DNA of 8,625 nt, from contig JALZUX010000674.1 in assembly GCA_023301405.1 (NCBI GenBank), forward strand, positions 1-8,625, written 5' to 3'. A program made the position numbers and the translations under genes. Every line of letters starts with the position of its first letter. Within the stretch, counting starts at the first letter, position 1. The notes under the pieces were generated by a model, which made no database searches, had not been told where the DNA came from, and saw only the letters and a list, made by a program, of their open reading frames with translations. Positions 7,152 to 8,625 of this stretch are shown here, piece by piece. This DNA comes from Granulosicoccaceae bacterium. GTDB lineage: Bacteria; Pseudomonadota; Gammaproteobacteria; Granulosicoccales; Granulosicoccaceae.

Positions 7152-7712
7152 TTACTCGCAATACACCAATATAGGAAGCTCTAATACGCGGGCGCTCTCT
7201 GGCAGAATCTCAGAGCCACTCCAACTGCATTTGGTGTCTTCTACTGTCTGCCACGATTGCATTGATATCCGATAATCGGTCGCAGCAAGTTTAAGAACCA
7301 CAATACCCTCGTTATCAGTGATGGCAGTGGTTTCAACTTCACCATAGCGGCGCACTGCGGCATCAACCTCATTACATTCATAGGCCCCTTGATAATCCAA
7401 GCTTAATTGGTTGCAGCTATTCCCAACCACTATGGTTTCTGTACCCTGCACTACTTTTCTAGCCGCAGCCCTCCTTGTCATCGTAGTAGTAATCGCTTCG
7501 GCGGTAATAATTCGATCCTGTAGAACCGGCACATACCCATTGGACGGACTGGCGACCACATGTACGGTAACATTCCGAACCGAATCAACGCTATCTTTAG
7601 CGGCCGCCACCTTCGGGCTACTTAAGTGCGTAACGCTACAGCCAGACAATAGTACAGATACAATAAAACCGTACTGCAAGTTTATAGAGTTAATCAATAA
7701 GCCGGACTTCAT
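7152..7712 (-). CDS. Putative outer-membrane lipoprotein, unknown function
   Basis: A 186-aa protein with a lipoprotein signal: a short N-terminus with Lys2, a hydrophobic stretch, then lipobox LLSGC with Cys25 as the lipidated residue. Ser follows the Cys, and without an Asp at +2 it should go to the outer membrane. The mature part has four further cysteines (100, 113, 162, 185), probably two disulfides in the periplasm. The segment from about 125 (TTAITDNEGIVVLKLAATDY) resembles the TD-x-x-G...L...Y pattern of carboxypeptidase-regulatory/prealbumin-like beta-sandwich domains; this is a weak, by-eye resemblance. I do not recognise the family. The ATG overlaps the stop of the preceding surface-protein gene as ATGA, with no good ribosome site, so translation is probably coupled. 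Its stop lies 13 bp from the convergent EAL gene. A plus-strand open stretch at 7411-7752 is its shadow. Confidence 0.8.
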   Translation of the reverse strand: MKSGLLINSINLQYGFIVSVLLSGCSVTHLSSPKVAAAKDSVDSVRNVTVHVVASPSNGYVPVLQDRIITAEAITTTMTRRAAARKVVQGTETIVVGNSCNQLSLDYQGAYECNEVDAAVRRYGEVETTAITDNEGIVVLKLAATDYRISMQSWQTVEDTKCSWSGSEILPESARVLELPILVYCE

Positions 7713-8625
7713 GCTACTACGCCCGAACGCTTTCGATAGGGAAGCCTGCTAATTGCAATTAGCAACAGAAATAGAAGGGTGAAGTCCCGAGGTGATGCGG
7801 TAGTTTCAGTAGTAACTAAAGCACAACCACTACCGCGCACCCCGGTCTGCAATGATGAGTCACTGGCGACCGCCGCTAGTCCAATGACATCATCACTCTG
7901 TGGCGTGATAGCCACTGAAGTTCTATCATCGAGGTAGTCTGCATCACCGTCTTTATCAGAATCGATAACACTAAATTTCACCCCCAAAAACTGATCAGCC
8001 CACCCGTCACCGTTGGCATCAATGAAGACATCAACGGCACCGTTTTCATCAACGTCTATACCATTAGTTTCAACGATATCATTCAGACCATCTTGATCAG
8101 AATCAAGATCAAACATATTCGCAAACCCGTCTTGATCATAGTCTGGCAAATCCAGAGGACTTCCAATAGGCTGAATTTCGGGATCATCCAATTGCCCGTC
8201 GGCATTTTCATCCTCCCTTCCCGACTCAATAATATCGGCTGTCCCGTCATTATCGCTGTCAAGATCGAATTGATTAGGTACGCCATCGTTATCGTGATCT
8301 GCCATCGTTTCTACTGTATCTGCAACGCCATCATTGTCAGCATCTGATATTTGTACTAGGGTGGCAATATCGGGTTCAGAAGGTTCAAGCAGAGGATCGG
8401 TGTGGAAAATCGTCACCTCTTCACTATCTGTAAAACCATCGCCGTCAGTGTCAGGGTTGTTAGGGTCGGACCCAAGCTGTCGCTCTTGCGAGTCAGTTAG
8501 CCCATCGCGGTCGCTATCATTGTCAAGTGCAGGTGGTGCAGGTGGTGCAGGAACCAAAGCTTCCACCGGAACAACGGTGGGAGTCGTTATCGCCGGAGTT
8601 CCGGCAAAATCATAAGGATCAGCCA
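7709..8625 (-). CDS. Thrombospondin type-3 repeat surface protein, C-terminal part
   Basis: The frame is open to the right edge of the window, so the gene is partial; the GTG at 8566 is only an internal candidate start. Visible are a Pro/Ala/Thr-rich linker, then about eight Asp-rich calcium-binding repeats such as DTDGDGFTDSEE, DADNDGVADTVE, DLDSDNDGTADIIE and DSDKDGDADYLDD, the hallmark of thrombospondin type-3 repeats in secreted bacterial proteins. The C-terminus has a tripartite sorting-type tail: GVRGSGCAL (Cys248 counting from 8566), a hydrophobic helix DFTLLFLLLIAI, and basic RLPYRKR. Such tails are typical of CTERM anchoring signals cleaved or modified at the cell surface. The exact class (JDVT-, MYXO- or GlyGly-like) cannot be fixed by eye. 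It likely works outside the cell or at the outer membrane, binding Ca2+; adhesion is possible but unproven. It is coupled by ATGA to the lipoprotein gene. Confidence 0.88.
   Translation of the reverse strand, partial: ADPYDFAGTPAITTPTVVPVEALVPAPPAPPALDNDSDRDGLTDSQERQLGSDPNNPDTDGDGFTDSEEVTIFHTDPLLEPSEPDIATLVQISDADNDGVADTVETMADHDNDGVPNQFDLDSDNDGTADIIESGREDENADGQLDDPEIQPIGSPLDLPDYDQDGFANMFDLDSDQDGLNDIVETNGIDVDENGAVDVFIDANGDGWADQFLGVKFSVIDSDKDGDADYLDDRTSVAITPQSDDVIGLAAVASDSSLQTGVRGSGCALVTTETTASPRDFTLLFLLLIAISRLPYRKRSGVVA

Noticed and set aside
7411..7752. 113-codon plus-strand open stretch
   Set aside because: It is antisense to the lipoprotein gene, whose lipobox, ATGA coupling and composition are far better supported.
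7860..8560. Periodic Asp-rich DNA repeats as a possible CRISPR or satellite array
   Set aside because: The periodicity comes from thrombospondin type-3 protein repeats in one open minus-strand frame; spacing and sequence vary as expected for a coding repeat.
8566..8566. GTG at 8566 as the true start of the TSP3 protein
   Set aside because: The frame stays open upstream to the window edge and no signal peptide follows the GTG, so the gene most likely begins outside the window.

Overview
The window looks like chromosomal DNA of a marine-type gammaproteobacterium. The reasons are a Pseudomonas-type threonine synthase (about 463 aa, opening with a YISTRG motif), an ArcB/BarA-style tripartite hybrid kinase next to a c-di-GMP enzyme, and a thrombospondin-type-3 repeat protein with a Cys/hydrophobic/Arg C-terminal sorting tail. 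Base composition is moderate, and no phage, IS, CRISPR or RNA gene was recognised. The taxonomic call is an inference from gene style, not from a marker gene.

Layout, left to right. Positions 1-190 are a leader with several overlapping inverted repeats and no recognisable gene. thrC (plus strand, probable TTG start at 191) runs to 1582. Positions 1583-2377 (795 bp) hold no convincing intact gene, but do hold a hairpin and several coding-like fragments in different frames, possibly a decayed gene. From 2378 two plus-strand genes lie 9 bp apart or less: a 980-aa membrane hybrid histidine kinase (periplasmic sensor, PAS, HisKA, HATPase, REC and two HPt domains) and a REC-GGDEF-EAL response regulator. 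The regulator's GGDEF domain is degenerate and its EAL domain is intact. On the minus strand, converging on this pair with only 13 bp between stops, are a partial gene for a thrombospondin-type-3 repeat surface protein (entering from the right edge) and, overlapping it by ATGA, a gene for a small lipoprotein.

How the genes work together. ThrC is a stand-alone biosynthetic gene here. The kinase/regulator pair reads as a phosphorelay whose output should be c-di-GMP hydrolysis: His337 to Asp638 to His783 and/or His916, then to Asp84 of the regulator. The minus-strand pair looks like a translationally coupled cell-envelope unit: a calcium-binding repeat protein with a C-terminal anchor plus a lipoprotein with a beta-sandwich-like C-terminus. 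Nothing in the sequence shows that the c-di-GMP pair controls the surface pair; their adjacency only suggests it.

The most unusual points are the tandem duplicated HPt domain, the dead GGDEF fused to an apparently active EAL, the mutually exclusive hairpins ahead of thrC, the coding-like debris in the 795-bp gap, and the coupled surface-protein/lipoprotein pair.
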